This document shows positions 6,788 through 14,197 of a DNA stretch of 14,455 nucleotides, one piece after another (positions within the stretch are counted from its first letter, which is position 1; each line of letters opens with the position of its first letter). The DNA lies in contig JAHEZF010000015.1 of the NCBI GenBank assembly GCA_023251215.1, forward strand, positions 1-14,455. Reading direction: 5' to 3'. The notes beneath the pieces were generated by a model that ran no database searches, was not told the DNA's origin, and worked only from the letters and a program-made list of their open reading frames with translations. The stretch comes from Sphingobacteriales bacterium (GTDB lineage: Bacteria > Bacteroidota > Bacteroidia > Chitinophagales > Chitinophagaceae). Both the position numbers and the translations under genes were made by a program.

Positions 6788-8722
6788 TTATTCGCTTCGC
6801 CTTCCCTTAATTTCATCTTTTGCTTCATTAATAAATACCGTTATATCCTTAACTCCCATATCACCTTTTCCTTGACGCCGCACAGCCACCTTATTTTCAT
6901 TCATTTCTTTTTCACCCACTACAAGCATATACGGAACTTTCATTAACTCGGTATCCCTGATCTTCTTTCCGATCTTTTCATTCCGGTCATCTATTTCGGT
7001 ACGAATATCTGCTTTTTTCAGTTTATCTGAAACAGTTTTGGCATAGTCCATAAACTTGTCGCTGATAGGCAGCACTTTTACCTGTAGTGGCGCAAGCCAA
7101 AGTGGAAATTTACCAGCATAATGTTCCAGCAAAAAACCAATGAACCGTTCATGAGTTCCCAGCGGAGCCCGGTGAATGATCAGGGGAGTTTCTGGCTTAT
7201 TATCCCGGTTGGTAAACTCCAATTTGAACCGCCGCCCCTGCGCAAAATCCACTTGGTTGGTAGCCAGTGTAAATTCCCGGCCAATAATACTCCATATCTG
7301 AACATCTATCTTGGGACCGTAAAAAGCTGCTTCATCGGGTACCTCTATATATGGAGTATTAGTTCTTTTTAAAACATCTCTTACCAATACTTCGGTTTCT
7401 ATCCACAATTCTGCTTCGTCCACATATTTTTTACCCAGTTTGGAAGGATCATGCACTGACAAACGCATCACATATTTATCAACCCCGAATATTTTAAAAT
7501 ATTTCTGGTACATTTCATTCACCGCCTTGAACTCTTCATAGAACTGATCCCTGGTACAATATATATGTGCATCATTCATGTGCAGGCAGCGTACCCGCAT
7601 GAGTCCAAACAATTCACCACTTTGTTCATACCGATAACAGGTTCCATATTCTGCCAGCCGTAGCGGAAGGTCTTTATAACTCTTAGGTTCTGCGGCAAAT
7701 ATTTTATGATGATGCGGACAGTTCATTGCTTTCAGATAGTACTTCTGCCCTTCCAGTTCCATAGGCGGATACATGCTATCCTCGTAATACGGCAAATGTC
7801 CGCTGGTGAGGTACAAACTTTCCTTTGCAATGTGCGGAGTCACTACTCTTTTATACCCTGCAGCTTGTTCCGTTTCTTTGGCTAATTTTTCAAGTTCTTC
7901 TATAATAATCGTTCCATTGGGCATCCACAAAGGAAGCCCCGGACCCACATCATCATCCATAGTAAAGATGCCGAGTTCTTTTCCCAATTTTCTGTGATCC
8001 CTTTTTTTTGCTTCTTCCAGCATTTGTAGATGCTCATCCAGTTCTTTCTGTGATGGAAAGCTGACGCCATACAATCTTGTCAGCATTTTATTTCTTTCAT
8101 CACCTTTCCAGTAAGCGCCGGCAATACTTGTAAGTTTAATGGCTTTGATAAAACCTGTATTGGGAATATGTGGTCCGCGACACAGGTCAGTGAAATTGCC
8201 CTGTGTATAAAAAGTTATTTCACCATCATTGAGATTATGTAACAGGTCCAACTTGTATTCATCGCCTTTTTTTGTGAAATATTGTACGGCTTCATCCTTA
8301 GGCATTTCTTTTCTTACATAACTACTGTTCTTCTTTGCCAATTCGTTCATCTTTTTCTCCAAGGCCGCCAGGTCTTCTTCATTCATTTTTTTATCGCCCA
8401 GATCCATGTCATAATAAAATCCATTTTCCACCGGAGGGCCAACCCAGAATTTTACACCCGGGAACATTGATTCCACAGCTTCCGCCATCAGGTGAGCCGA
8501 AGAATGCCAGAAAGTGCTTTTGCCATCTGCATCATTCCAGGTTAACAGTTTTACTATCGCATCTTCATTGATGGGTTGTGTGGCATCCAACACCTGGCCG
8601 TTTACACTTGCAGCAATAACCTTTCTCGCCAATCCTTCTGAAATTGATTTAGCTATATCCAGGGCAGTAGTCCCTTTTTTATATTCCCGAACCGCTCCAT
8701 CAGGAAATGTAACATTTATCAT
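6788..8722 (-). CDS. thrS: Threonyl-tRNA synthetase
   Basis: 644 residues, full family length, from ATG 8722. Order: TGS domain (1-60); editing domain with the HSSAH motif (His73, His77) and CRGPH (Cys181, His185), which clears mischarged Ser-tRNA; class II core with MNCPHHH, RYEQSGELFGLMRVR (motif 2) and HRAPLGTHERFIGFLLEHYAGKFPLWLAP (motif 3, given here as two joined blocks at 517-531 and 532-545); then the anticodon-binding domain (546-636). Zinc ligands correspond to Cys335, His386 and His517. It charges tRNA-Thr in the cytoplasm. It leads the thrS-infC pair and follows a DUF5995 gene by 44 bp. A -7 box lies just upstream. Confidence 0.98.
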   Translation of the reverse strand: MINVTFPDGAVREYKKGTTALDIAKSISEGLARKVIAASVNGQVLDATQPINEDAIVKLLTWNDADGKSTFWHSSAHLMAEAVESMFPGVKFWVGPPVENGFYYDMDLGDKKMNEEDLAALEKKMNELAKKNSSYVRKEMPKDEAVQYFTKKGDEYKLDLLHNLNDGEITFYTQGNFTDLCRGPHIPNTGFIKAIKLTSIAGAYWKGDERNKMLTRLYGVSFPSQKELDEHLQMLEEAKKRDHRKLGKELGIFTMDDDVGPGLPLWMPNGTIIIEELEKLAKETEQAAGYKRVVTPHIAKESLYLTSGHLPYYEDSMYPPMELEGQKYYLKAMNCPHHHKIFAAEPKSYKDLPLRLAEYGTCYRYEQSGELFGLMRVRCLHMNDAHIYCTRDQFYEEFKAVNEMYQKYFKIFGVDKYVMRLSVHDPSKLGKKYVDEAELWIETEVLVRDVLKRTNTPYIEVPDEAAFYGPKIDVQIWSIIGREFTLATNQVDFAQGRRFKLEFTNRDNKPETPLIIHRAPLGTHERFIGFLLEHYAGKFPLWLAPLQVKVLPISDKFMDYAKTVSDKLKKADIRTEIDDRNEKIGKKIRDTELMKVPYMLVVGEKEMNENKVAVRRQGKGDMGVKDITVFINEAKDEIKGRRSE

Positions 8723-8747
8723 GTAACCTTTTTTCTTTTAAGTTGTG

Positions 8748-8755
8748 CAAATTTA
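8748..8755 (-). promoter_or_regulatory. Probable -7 element of the thrS promoter
   Basis: On the minus strand TAAATTTG matches TAnnTTTG exactly and places the transcript start about 20 nt before the thrS ATG. No TTG/TTTG stands at the right distance upstream, so the -33 element is weak. That region overlaps the last codons of the DUF5995 gene. Confidence 0.5.
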
Positions 8756-8766
8756 GCGAACTCCGG

Positions 8767-9471
8767 CTAAAGATTATGAAGAATCAGGCGGTTTATATGA
8801 TCCATCTTTTTATGGAGCTTGTAAAGTTTATTTTCAAACCGGGCATGATCAGTAAAATAAAGAATAGCCATTTGCATTTGCCTTTTACGCCAGCGTATCA
8901 ACATTGTTTTTCCATATAGCTTGTCCAGGCCAAGCGTTACTTTATCAAGTAAGGTTGTTGTTGAACTTAACCGTACGGATCTTTCATAGAAATCCCGGTA
9001 TTCTTTTACAAGCCCTTTTTGAAAATCAAAATAGCTTTTTTTATTTGCCTGTATTTCTTGTAATGAGAATTCTGTTGTTAATGCCTGCCATATATCGCCA
9101 TTGATATGTGCATTGATGCCCAGCAACTGGTATTGTAGCGGCGACAAAGAAGTGTCAGAAAAATAAGCTTTCCAAACTTCCGGAATTTCGATTCCAGATT
9201 TAAAAGCTTCAACTGATCTAAAAAAATAACCGGCAAAATTTGTTTCAAACCGTTGAATAAATTTTTTAGCTGACTCTTTATCGTGAAGATAAAATTCGGC
9301 TGCCCTGCTGGTTACATCAAAATAAAGTGGAGCAAAATGCCGGGCTATTGAAGTACTGTTTTTTGCTGAATCAAGTTTCCTGAGCAATGAGATCTCTGCA
9401 TCGCTGACCTGTGAATGGCCCATCAATGGAAATAATACAGACAGCAAAAAAAATAAAATCTGTTTCTTCAA
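8767..9471 (-). CDS. Secreted DUF5995 family protein, TTG start
   Basis: 234 residues. The N-terminus MKKQILFFLLSVLFPLMGHSQ is a signal peptide, so the protein is exported. The block LGINAHINGDIWQAL (117-131), with His122, is the hallmark I associate with DUF5995, a mostly helical family of unknown function. Lys/Arg-rich helices follow to the C-terminus. The start codon must be TTG at 9471-9469: no ATG lies between the upstream in-frame stop and the signal peptide, and the next Met (17) would remove most of the hydrophobic core. It ends 44 bp before thrS on the same strand, so some read-through into thrS is possible. The function is unknown. Confidence 0.75.
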   Translation of the reverse strand: MKKQILFFLLSVLFPLMGHSQVSDAEISLLRKLDSAKNSTSIARHFAPLYFDVTSRAAEFYLHDKESAKKFIQRFETNFAGYFFRSVEAFKSGIEIPEVWKAYFSDTSLSPLQYQLLGINAHINGDIWQALTTEFSLQEIQANKKSYFDFQKGLVKEYRDFYERSVRLSSTTTLLDKVTLGLDKLYGKTMLIRWRKRQMQMAILYFTDHARFENKLYKLHKKMDHINRLILHNL

Positions 9472-9529
9472 GGGAATATTTTGTGCAGATAATAAATTTT
9501 AAAATTAACAAACTCTTGCTAAAGGCTGA

Positions 9530-9560
9530 TTTTACTATACGAACTTATTCGTTAGTTTTG
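9530..9560 (+). promoter_or_regulatory. Promoter of the first paralogue gene, with a dyad in its spacer
   Basis: The -7 element TAGTTTTG (9553-9560) matches TAnnTTTG. A TTTT (9530-9533, one base off TTTG) lies 19 bp upstream. The spacer contains the dyad ACGAA-CTTA-TTCGT (9539-9552), a possible operator. The predicted transcript start falls at or within a few bases of the ATG at 9568. Confidence 0.5.
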
Positions 9561-9567
9561 ACCCTGC

Positions 9568-10698
9568 ATGAAACTGATGTTATCCAGGTTTTTCCAGGTA
9601 TTTTTATTGCTGATCCCGTTCACCCGATCTACTTCACATGCACAAAACCTCACGGGCATCTGGCGGGGATATTTTATTACCGAATCATACGACCAGTACA
9701 AGTTCGAACTACAGGTAAAGCAGACGGGAGTTTCCATTTCCGGTGTCTCTTATTCATACCTGAGCACTATTTTTTACGGGAAGGCAACACTGACAGGAAA
9801 TTTCAACAAAACAGTCCAAAGTGCATTGATACGAGAAATCAAAACAGTAGAATTGAGAATGTCCCGCGGCTCACAGGCCTGCATCATGAAATGCTATTTT
9901 CAGTATGATAAGTCAGGCAAGGAGGAGTTCCTGGAAGGCAGTTTCTCCAGCAGGTTTGAAAAAGATGGATTTGGCGTAAAAAAAGGTGATGAATGTGGTG
10001 GTGGCAAAGTGTACCTGCGTAAAGTAACCACTTCTGACTTTTATATTGAACCCTTTTTACGAAGTAAAATAAAAACCACTCCTGTAATTATAAATCAACC
10101 GCCACTAAAAAAAGATAGCGCAAAAGTAAAGATCACAACGGTTCCTGTAAAAAAACCTCCGCTTACCAATAAACCAATCGCAAAAACAAATCCACCATTA
10201 GTAAAGAAACCGATTGTTAAGCCAAATACAAACAGCACAAAGATCAATACGCCGGTAAAACAAAAAGTAGATACAATACAAAAAATTCAACAACCGGCAG
10301 TAAAGATCAATCCACCGAAACAGATCATTCCTGATCCTGATATGCTGATAAAAAGGGAAAATGCATTGGTAAAAACACTGGTGGTAAATGATGCGGATGT
10401 AACCGTAAAACTGTACGACAACGGTGTAATAGATGACGACACCATCTCTGTTTACCTGGATAAAAAACTGGTATTGTCTGCCAAACGATTATCCGGCACT
10501 CCTCTTATTGTGAAGTTGAAGATGGATGAAGATAATTCGGAACACGAACTGGTAATGGTAGCCGAAAACCTGGGCCGCATTCCGCCCAACACTTCATTGA
10601 TGATAGTAGAATGTGGTGAGCAACGGTTTGATGTACGCATTACGTCAACAGAACAAAAAAATGCCGTGGTGCGGTTTACATATAAGAAACCAAAATAA
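9568..10698 (+). CDS. Secreted two-domain protein of unknown function, paralogue 1 (long K/P-rich linker)
   Basis: 376 residues. Signal peptide 1-26 (ending SHAQ). Domain 1 (27-152) opens with LTGIWRG and has alternating beta-strand character, like lipocalin or barrel-type domains with an N-terminal GIWxG; it contains Cys105, Cys109 and Cys143. Residues 165-262 are a Lys/Pro-rich linker with two tandem 12-residue units (PPLTNKPIAKTN and PPLVKKPIVKPN, 197-220). Domain 2 (263-376) is beta-rich, with KLYDNGVIDDDTISVYLD and VAENLGRIPPNTSLMIV. Both domains recur in the next gene, so the pair arose by duplication. I do not recognise a named family or function. The linker would let the two domains span a distance, for example across the periplasm or peptidoglycan. 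The second Met (codon 4, 9577) is an alternative start. Confidence 0.85.
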   Translation: MKLMLSRFFQVFLLLIPFTRSTSHAQNLTGIWRGYFITESYDQYKFELQVKQTGVSISGVSYSYLSTIFYGKATLTGNFNKTVQSALIREIKTVELRMSRGSQACIMKCYFQYDKSGKEEFLEGSFSSRFEKDGFGVKKGDECGGGKVYLRKVTTSDFYIEPFLRSKIKTTPVIINQPPLKKDSAKVKITTVPVKKPPLTNKPIAKTNPPLVKKPIVKPNTNSTKINTPVKQKVDTIQKIQQPAVKINPPKQIIPDPDMLIKRENALVKTLVVNDADVTVKLYDNGVIDDDTISVYLDKKLVLSAKRLSGTPLIVKLKMDEDNSEHELVMVAENLGRIPPNTSLMIVECGEQRFDVRITSTEQKNAVVRFTYKKPK

Positions 10699-10709
10699 CC
10701 TCACCCTAA

Positions 10710-10731
10710 CCCTCTCCATAAATGGAGAGGG
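10710..10731. repeat. Perfect hairpin of intergenic-repeat type between the paralogues
   Basis: CCCTCTCCA (10710-10718), loop TAAA, TGGAGAGGG (10723-10731): a perfect 9-bp stem, preceded by CTCACCCTAA directly after the stop codon at 10698. Wordings like this occur as dispersed intergenic repeats in many bacterial genomes (recalled, not checked). No strong U-tract follows, so it is a weak terminator at best. Confidence 0.6.
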
Positions 10732-10794
10732 AGATTTAACCGTTTCTGTAATTTCTGTTTACCGTTTGTTTTTTTCATCTATTTTTCCTGAATA

Positions 10795-11625
10795 ATGCAG
10801 CGATCTCTAATTTTATCAGCAATTCTTTCTGCCTCTGTGTTTACTCATGCTCAGGATATCAATGGCATCTGGAAAGGCAGACTGGTTATGGAGCCCGGTG
10901 GTTGTTTCCCGGTTTATAATATAGAACTGCAGTTACAAGTGGCGGGTTCAAAAGTCACAGGAGTTTCTCACCACTTTTCCGATACAAGCAATTTTGTAAA
11001 AGAAAGTTTTGAGGGCAACTATAAACGGGATAGCAACTATATTTCTATTAGTGAAATTGGCGTTACCACTTTTCATGTCCCGGCCGGTTGCATTCCCTGC
11101 ATTAAAAAATATTCGCTTACTTACCACAGAGGCAGCAGCGCTGAAGAACAGCTCCGCGGAACCTGGTCAGGTAAAACAATGGATGGAAAATCCGCCTGCC
11201 CACCCGGGACCATTGTGCTTACAAGATTTGATACATCAACTTTTAAACCTAAACTGAAATTACCCCCTTCACTTACCAAACGGAAAGCCGAACTGGTAAA
11301 AGAAATTAAAGTGGATACCGGCACCATTAAAATTGATTTCTATGATAACGGCCAAATTGACGGTGATACCATTTCTGTTTATGTAAATAATATGCCGGCG
11401 GTATCCAATCAGCGGCTGACCACAAAACCTATTTCATTAAAAGTAAAAATTGACCTGAAAAGGACAGAACAGGAAGTGATCATGGTGGGTGAAAATCTCG
11501 GTTCCATTCCTCCCAACACAGCCCTGATGATCATTAATACCGGGGAAAAACGTTACCAGCTTTATCTCACTTCCGATGAACAAAAAAATGCGATGATGCG
11601 CTTTATTTATGAAAAACCAAAATAG
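10795..11625 (+). CDS. Secreted two-domain protein of unknown function, paralogue 2 (short linker)
   Basis: 276 residues from ATG 10795. Signal peptide 1-20 (ending THAQ). Domain 1 (21-145) opens with INGIWKG and has Cys37, a CIPC pair (99-102) and Cys135. Domain 2 (about 163-276) carries DFYDNGQIDGDTISVYVN, VGENLGSIPPNTALMI and the shared tail EQKNAMMRFIYEKPK. The order and the key blocks match the preceding gene, but the Lys/Pro linker of about 100 residues is reduced to a short KPKLKLPPSL stretch. The Asp-rich DNGxIDGDT loop could bind a metal ion; this is speculation from its acidic spacing. It follows paralogue 1 by 96 bp on the same strand, so the two may share a transcript. The function is unknown. 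Confidence 0.85.
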   Translation: MQRSLILSAILSASVFTHAQDINGIWKGRLVMEPGGCFPVYNIELQLQVAGSKVTGVSHHFSDTSNFVKESFEGNYKRDSNYISISEIGVTTFHVPAGCIPCIKKYSLTYHRGSSAEEQLRGTWSGKTMDGKSACPPGTIVLTRFDTSTFKPKLKLPPSLTKRKAELVKEIKVDTGTIKIDFYDNGQIDGDTISVYVNNMPAVSNQRLTTKPISLKVKIDLKRTEQEVIMVGENLGSIPPNTALMIINTGEKRYQLYLTSDEQKNAMMRFIYEKPK

Positions 11626-11707
11626 TTGCTGGTTACTGGTTGTTTATTGCAGACAGTTTTATACAATTTGAAACTGCACTAACAAGCAACCAACAACCAG
11701 TAACCAA
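11624..11707. repeat. Heptad-periodic palindromic tract between convergent genes
   Basis: This 84-bp stretch fills the gap between the stop of paralogue 2 (TAG, 11623-11625) and the stop of the M28 peptidase (11709-11711). The left end reads in 7-bp steps (AGTTGCT, GGTTACT) and the right end likewise (CAACCAG, TAACCAA). The outer arms GGTTACTGGTTGTT (11631-11644) and AACAACCAGTAACC (11692-11705) are perfectly complementary over 14 bp. A nested pair CAGTTT (11654-11659) and AAACTG (11671-11676) fits inside. A transcript from either side would fold into the same long hairpin, so it may serve as a bidirectional terminator or 3' stabiliser. Confidence 0.82.
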
Positions 11708-11708
11708 A

Positions 11709-13289
11709 TTAAAATCCTCTTGGCTGGTTGCCCTGTGGCTTCGGCAATTCCTTTCTCGGAATCTTTTCATCCCGCTGAGCAGTATTGTAAACAAATGTGG
11801 CTACAATAACTGCCGCCTGTTTCAGATCATCCGGCACCAGGTGATCGTATGTATCCATATTGGTATGGTGTGTACGTGTATCATACTCCAGTACATCCTG
11901 TATGAACTGGAAGCCGGGAATACCAACCGCATCAAATGAAAGATGATCTGTACCTCCTGTATTATCAATGGTAAGAGTTTTGGCCCCCATGTCATTAAAT
12001 GGAGTCAGCCATTGTTCAAACAGGGAACTAACTTTTTGATTCCCCTGCAGGTAAACTCCTCTGATCTTTCCGCTGCCATTATCCACGTTATAATAAGCTG
12101 AAATCTTTGCATGATCCGGTTTCAGCTCCATTGTAGCCCTGTCTGCAAAATGATTCTTTACATAATTTCGGGAACCTAGTAATCCCTGTTCTTCCCCGCT
12201 CCATAATGCAATGCGGATGGTGCGGCGGGGCTGCACGCCAAGAGTTTTTAAAATCCTGATAACTTCCATCATCACGGCACAACCGGCCGCATTATCGGTG
12301 GCGCCTGTGGCCCCATGCCATGAATCAAGATGACCGCCCAACATAACAAGTTCATCCTTTAATGTTGGGTCAGTGCCGGGAATTTCTGCTACCACATTGT
12401 AACCCTGCAAATCATCGCCGAAGAATTTAGTTCTGATGTCGGCCTCGATCTTCACATATTCACCGGCATCAATCAAGCGCTGCAGGCGTAGATAATCGTC
12501 ACTTGAAACCACTATACTGGGGACAGCTTTTATTGAATCATTTGCAGATCCGCCACCCTGGACAAAAATAGTTCCGTCAGTACCTCTTATATTCATGGTA
12601 AGTATAAGTGCCGGTTTTTCTTTATTTATCAACTCATTCATCCGCCGTTGTAAAAGAAAGCGACTCACCTGAGGATTATTTTGCTGCTGGTTTGCTTGCG
12701 GTCCACCTCGCCCCTGGTTTTGTCCCTGAAACCGTGGCTGCGAAGCCGCCATTTTTGCCAGTGAACTATCGGCCAACCTGCTTGCATCGCCTTCAAAAGA
12801 TGGCTTCAGTGCATCATTCACCCATGTCATTACGATCTTGTCTTTCAGTTTACCGGCATATTGCATCAGTTCAATAGTGTCCTTTGCTTTGATTAGGAAA
12901 ACCTCACCTTTCAAACCTTTTTTACCTGTTCCGCTGCTCCATGCTCTCGGCATAGCAAGTAAGGGCGCATAATAAGGTGAGGTCATTGCCACATAGCAAT
13001 GTTCCTGTTGCCAGCTTTTGCCAAACTCGCCCCAGGGTTCCAGTTGCGCATTTACAAGACCCCATCTGGCCAATTCATCTTTGGCCCAATTGGCAGCACG
13101 CATAAAACCGGGTGAACTGGTCAACCTTGGACCGCTTACATCGGTAAGGTGAAAAGCGATGTCCATTATTTTGGAATTCTTGGTGCCCTCTTCTTTGATC
13201 TTGTTGATCATGTCCATGTCCAGTTTTTCCTGGGCAGAAACAAGCATGAATAAAGAAAGTAAGAAGAGGAGGGAAAACAGTTTTCTCAT
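11709..13289 (-). CDS. Secreted M28-family zinc peptidase with PA-like insert
   Basis: 526 residues from ATG 13289. Signal peptide 1-19 (LFLLSLFMLVSAQ). The M28 core carries the full two-zinc set: His320 (GGHLDSW), Asp332 (TDNAAG), Glu366/Glu367 (SGEEQGLLGS, general base plus bridging ligand), Asp403 (NVDNGSGK) and His449 (GGTDHLSFD). Residues about 125-290 lie between the N-terminal helices and the core and fit a protease-associated (PA) domain, interrupted by a Gln/Asn/Gly-rich loop at 187-208. This is the layout of glutamate-carboxypeptidase-like or aminopeptidase-like M28 enzymes, which act outside the cytoplasm to trim peptides. Exact specificity cannot be read from sequence. It is convergent with paralogue 2 and divergent from the NTF2-like gene. 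Confidence 0.94.
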   Translation of the reverse strand: MRKLFSLLFLLSLFMLVSAQEKLDMDMINKIKEEGTKNSKIMDIAFHLTDVSGPRLTSSPGFMRAANWAKDELARWGLVNAQLEPWGEFGKSWQQEHCYVAMTSPYYAPLLAMPRAWSSGTGKKGLKGEVFLIKAKDTIELMQYAGKLKDKIVMTWVNDALKPSFEGDASRLADSSLAKMAASQPRFQGQNQGRGGPQANQQQNNPQVSRFLLQRRMNELINKEKPALILTMNIRGTDGTIFVQGGGSANDSIKAVPSIVVSSDDYLRLQRLIDAGEYVKIEADIRTKFFGDDLQGYNVVAEIPGTDPTLKDELVMLGGHLDSWHGATGATDNAAGCAVMMEVIRILKTLGVQPRRTIRIALWSGEEQGLLGSRNYVKNHFADRATMELKPDHAKISAYYNVDNGSGKIRGVYLQGNQKVSSLFEQWLTPFNDMGAKTLTIDNTGGTDHLSFDAVGIPGFQFIQDVLEYDTRTHHTNMDTYDHLVPDDLKQAAVIVATFVYNTAQRDEKIPRKELPKPQGNQPRGF

Positions 13290-13370
13290 TGTTTTGGTTT
13301 TAGGTGATGGAAAGTTAGTTATTTCTGAAAAATGTTTCCCGGATTAAGGATAAACGGCGAAAATATTCCC

Positions 13371-13408
13371 CCGTCAACCCGGAATTCTTTTTCTATATTA
13401 TTTGACGG
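13371..13408. promoter_or_regulatory. Inverted repeat in the divergent spacer (operator candidate)
   Basis: CCGTCAA (13371-13377) and TTGACGG (13402-13408) are perfect 7-bp arms 24 bp apart. They lie in the 244-bp spacer between the M28 peptidase gene and the divergent NTF2-like lipoprotein gene. The arm spacing is close to three helical turns apart, as for sites bound by two dimers or a looped regulator. No regulator gene is present in the window. Confidence 0.35.
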
Positions 13409-13459
13409 AATCTTTCTACCTTAACTGCTCAATTACAAACAATTCTTCCCTTTTGAAAC

Positions 13460-13467
13460 TAATTTTG
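13460..13467 (+). promoter_or_regulatory. Possible -7 element of the NTF2-like lipoprotein gene
   Basis: TAATTTTG matches TAnnTTTG and would give a leader of about 60 nt to the ATG at 13534. No TTG lies 19-21 bp upstream, so the -33 element is missing or degenerate. Confidence 0.35.
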
Positions 13468-13533
13468 GTTTGTGCAGCCGGGTTCCTGCCCTTGTAACAC
13501 TGTCATTTATTAAAAACCAAAATAAAAATCAAC

Positions 13534-14076
13534 ATGAAAAAGTTTCTTTATGCAATCCCTGCAGCGCTTTTATTTTTTTGTGTTTCCTGCGACAACGAAA
13601 AGAATGAAGGCGGCATGTCAGACAAAGCCAAAAAAAACCTGGAGGTTTCAGCGGCAATAACCAAATGCTTTGAATCCGGCGACTGGAGCAAAATCGGCGA
13701 CTATATTGCCGCCGATGCAGTTGACCATGCCGGCATGAATGGCGATATTGTTGGCCTGGACAGTATTAAAGCTGCATTTGCAATGTACAGCACAATGATG
13801 AGCGATATGAAAAATGAAACGGTCAAAGAATTTGCAGATGATGATTATGTAATGCAATGGATAAAAGAAAGCTGGACAATGAAAGTTGACGGTATGGGAA
13901 TGAAAGCCGGGAGTAGAAATACATTGAATGCGATTGAAGTTTCAAAATTCAAGGATGGTAAGTCAACCGAACATTGGAGCTTTATTTCATGGGGTGATAT
14001 GATGAAGATGATGCCTCAGCCGCCTATGGATAATAAAATGATGGATAACAAAATGGATACGACCAAACCCAAATAG
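13534..14076 (+). CDS. NTF2-like (SnoaL-like) lipoprotein
   Basis: 180 residues from ATG 13534. The signal peptide has a lipobox CVSC, with Cys19 the likely lipidated residue, so it is membrane-anchored outside the cytoplasm. Residues 35-155 fit the NTF2-like cone fold: an N-terminal helix pair (AAITKCFESGDWSKIGDYIAAD is split here as 40-50 and 51-61), then DHAGMNGDIVGLDSIKAAF, and strands ending in the characteristic KSTEHWSFISWGDMM. This resembles SnoaL-like or ester-cyclase-like proteins, but no enzymatic function can be assigned. The C-terminal tail is a Met/Asp/Lys repeat (MDNKMMDNKMD). A strong terminator follows 20 bp after the stop. Confidence 0.82.
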   Translation: MKKFLYAIPAALLFFCVSCDNEKNEGGMSDKAKKNLEVSAAITKCFESGDWSKIGDYIAADAVDHAGMNGDIVGLDSIKAAFAMYSTMMSDMKNETVKEFADDDYVMQWIKESWTMKVDGMGMKAGSRNTLNAIEVSKFKDGKSTEHWSFISWGDMMKMMPQPPMDNKMMDNKMDTTKPK

Positions 14077-14095
14077 TTTCTATACATTATTTCTG

Positions 14096-14124
14096 AAAAG
14101 CCGGGTCAGTAAGCCCGGCTTTTT
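14096..14124 (+). terminator. Intrinsic terminator of the NTF2-like lipoprotein gene
   Basis: AAAAGCCGGG (14096-14105), an 8-nt loop, CCCGGCTTTT (14114-14123), with a five-base T-run that also pairs with the A-run. It is a GC-rich 10-bp stem directly after the gene and before the M16 peptidase start. Confidence 0.88.
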
Positions 14125-14132
14125 ATTGACGG

Positions 14133-14164
14133 TTGCCATAATCCTCAAATTCCCCGTAAATTAG
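14133..14164 (+). promoter_or_regulatory. Possible promoter of the M16 peptidase gene
   Basis: TTG (14133-14135), a 21-bp spacer, then TAAATTAG (14157-14164), which departs from TAnnTTTG at two positions. It lies just after the preceding terminator and would give a leader of about 28 nt to the ATG at 14198. Confidence 0.4.
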
Positions 14165-14197
14165 CCGCCTGTTTGTTTAACTACAATTAGTTTATTT

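Noticed and set aside
9411..9908. Plus-strand open frame of 165 codons
   Set aside because: It overlaps the DUF5995 gene antisense at one end and paralogue 1 out of frame at the other. It has no signal peptide or recognisable motif, and the promoter and signal peptide support the 9568 frame.
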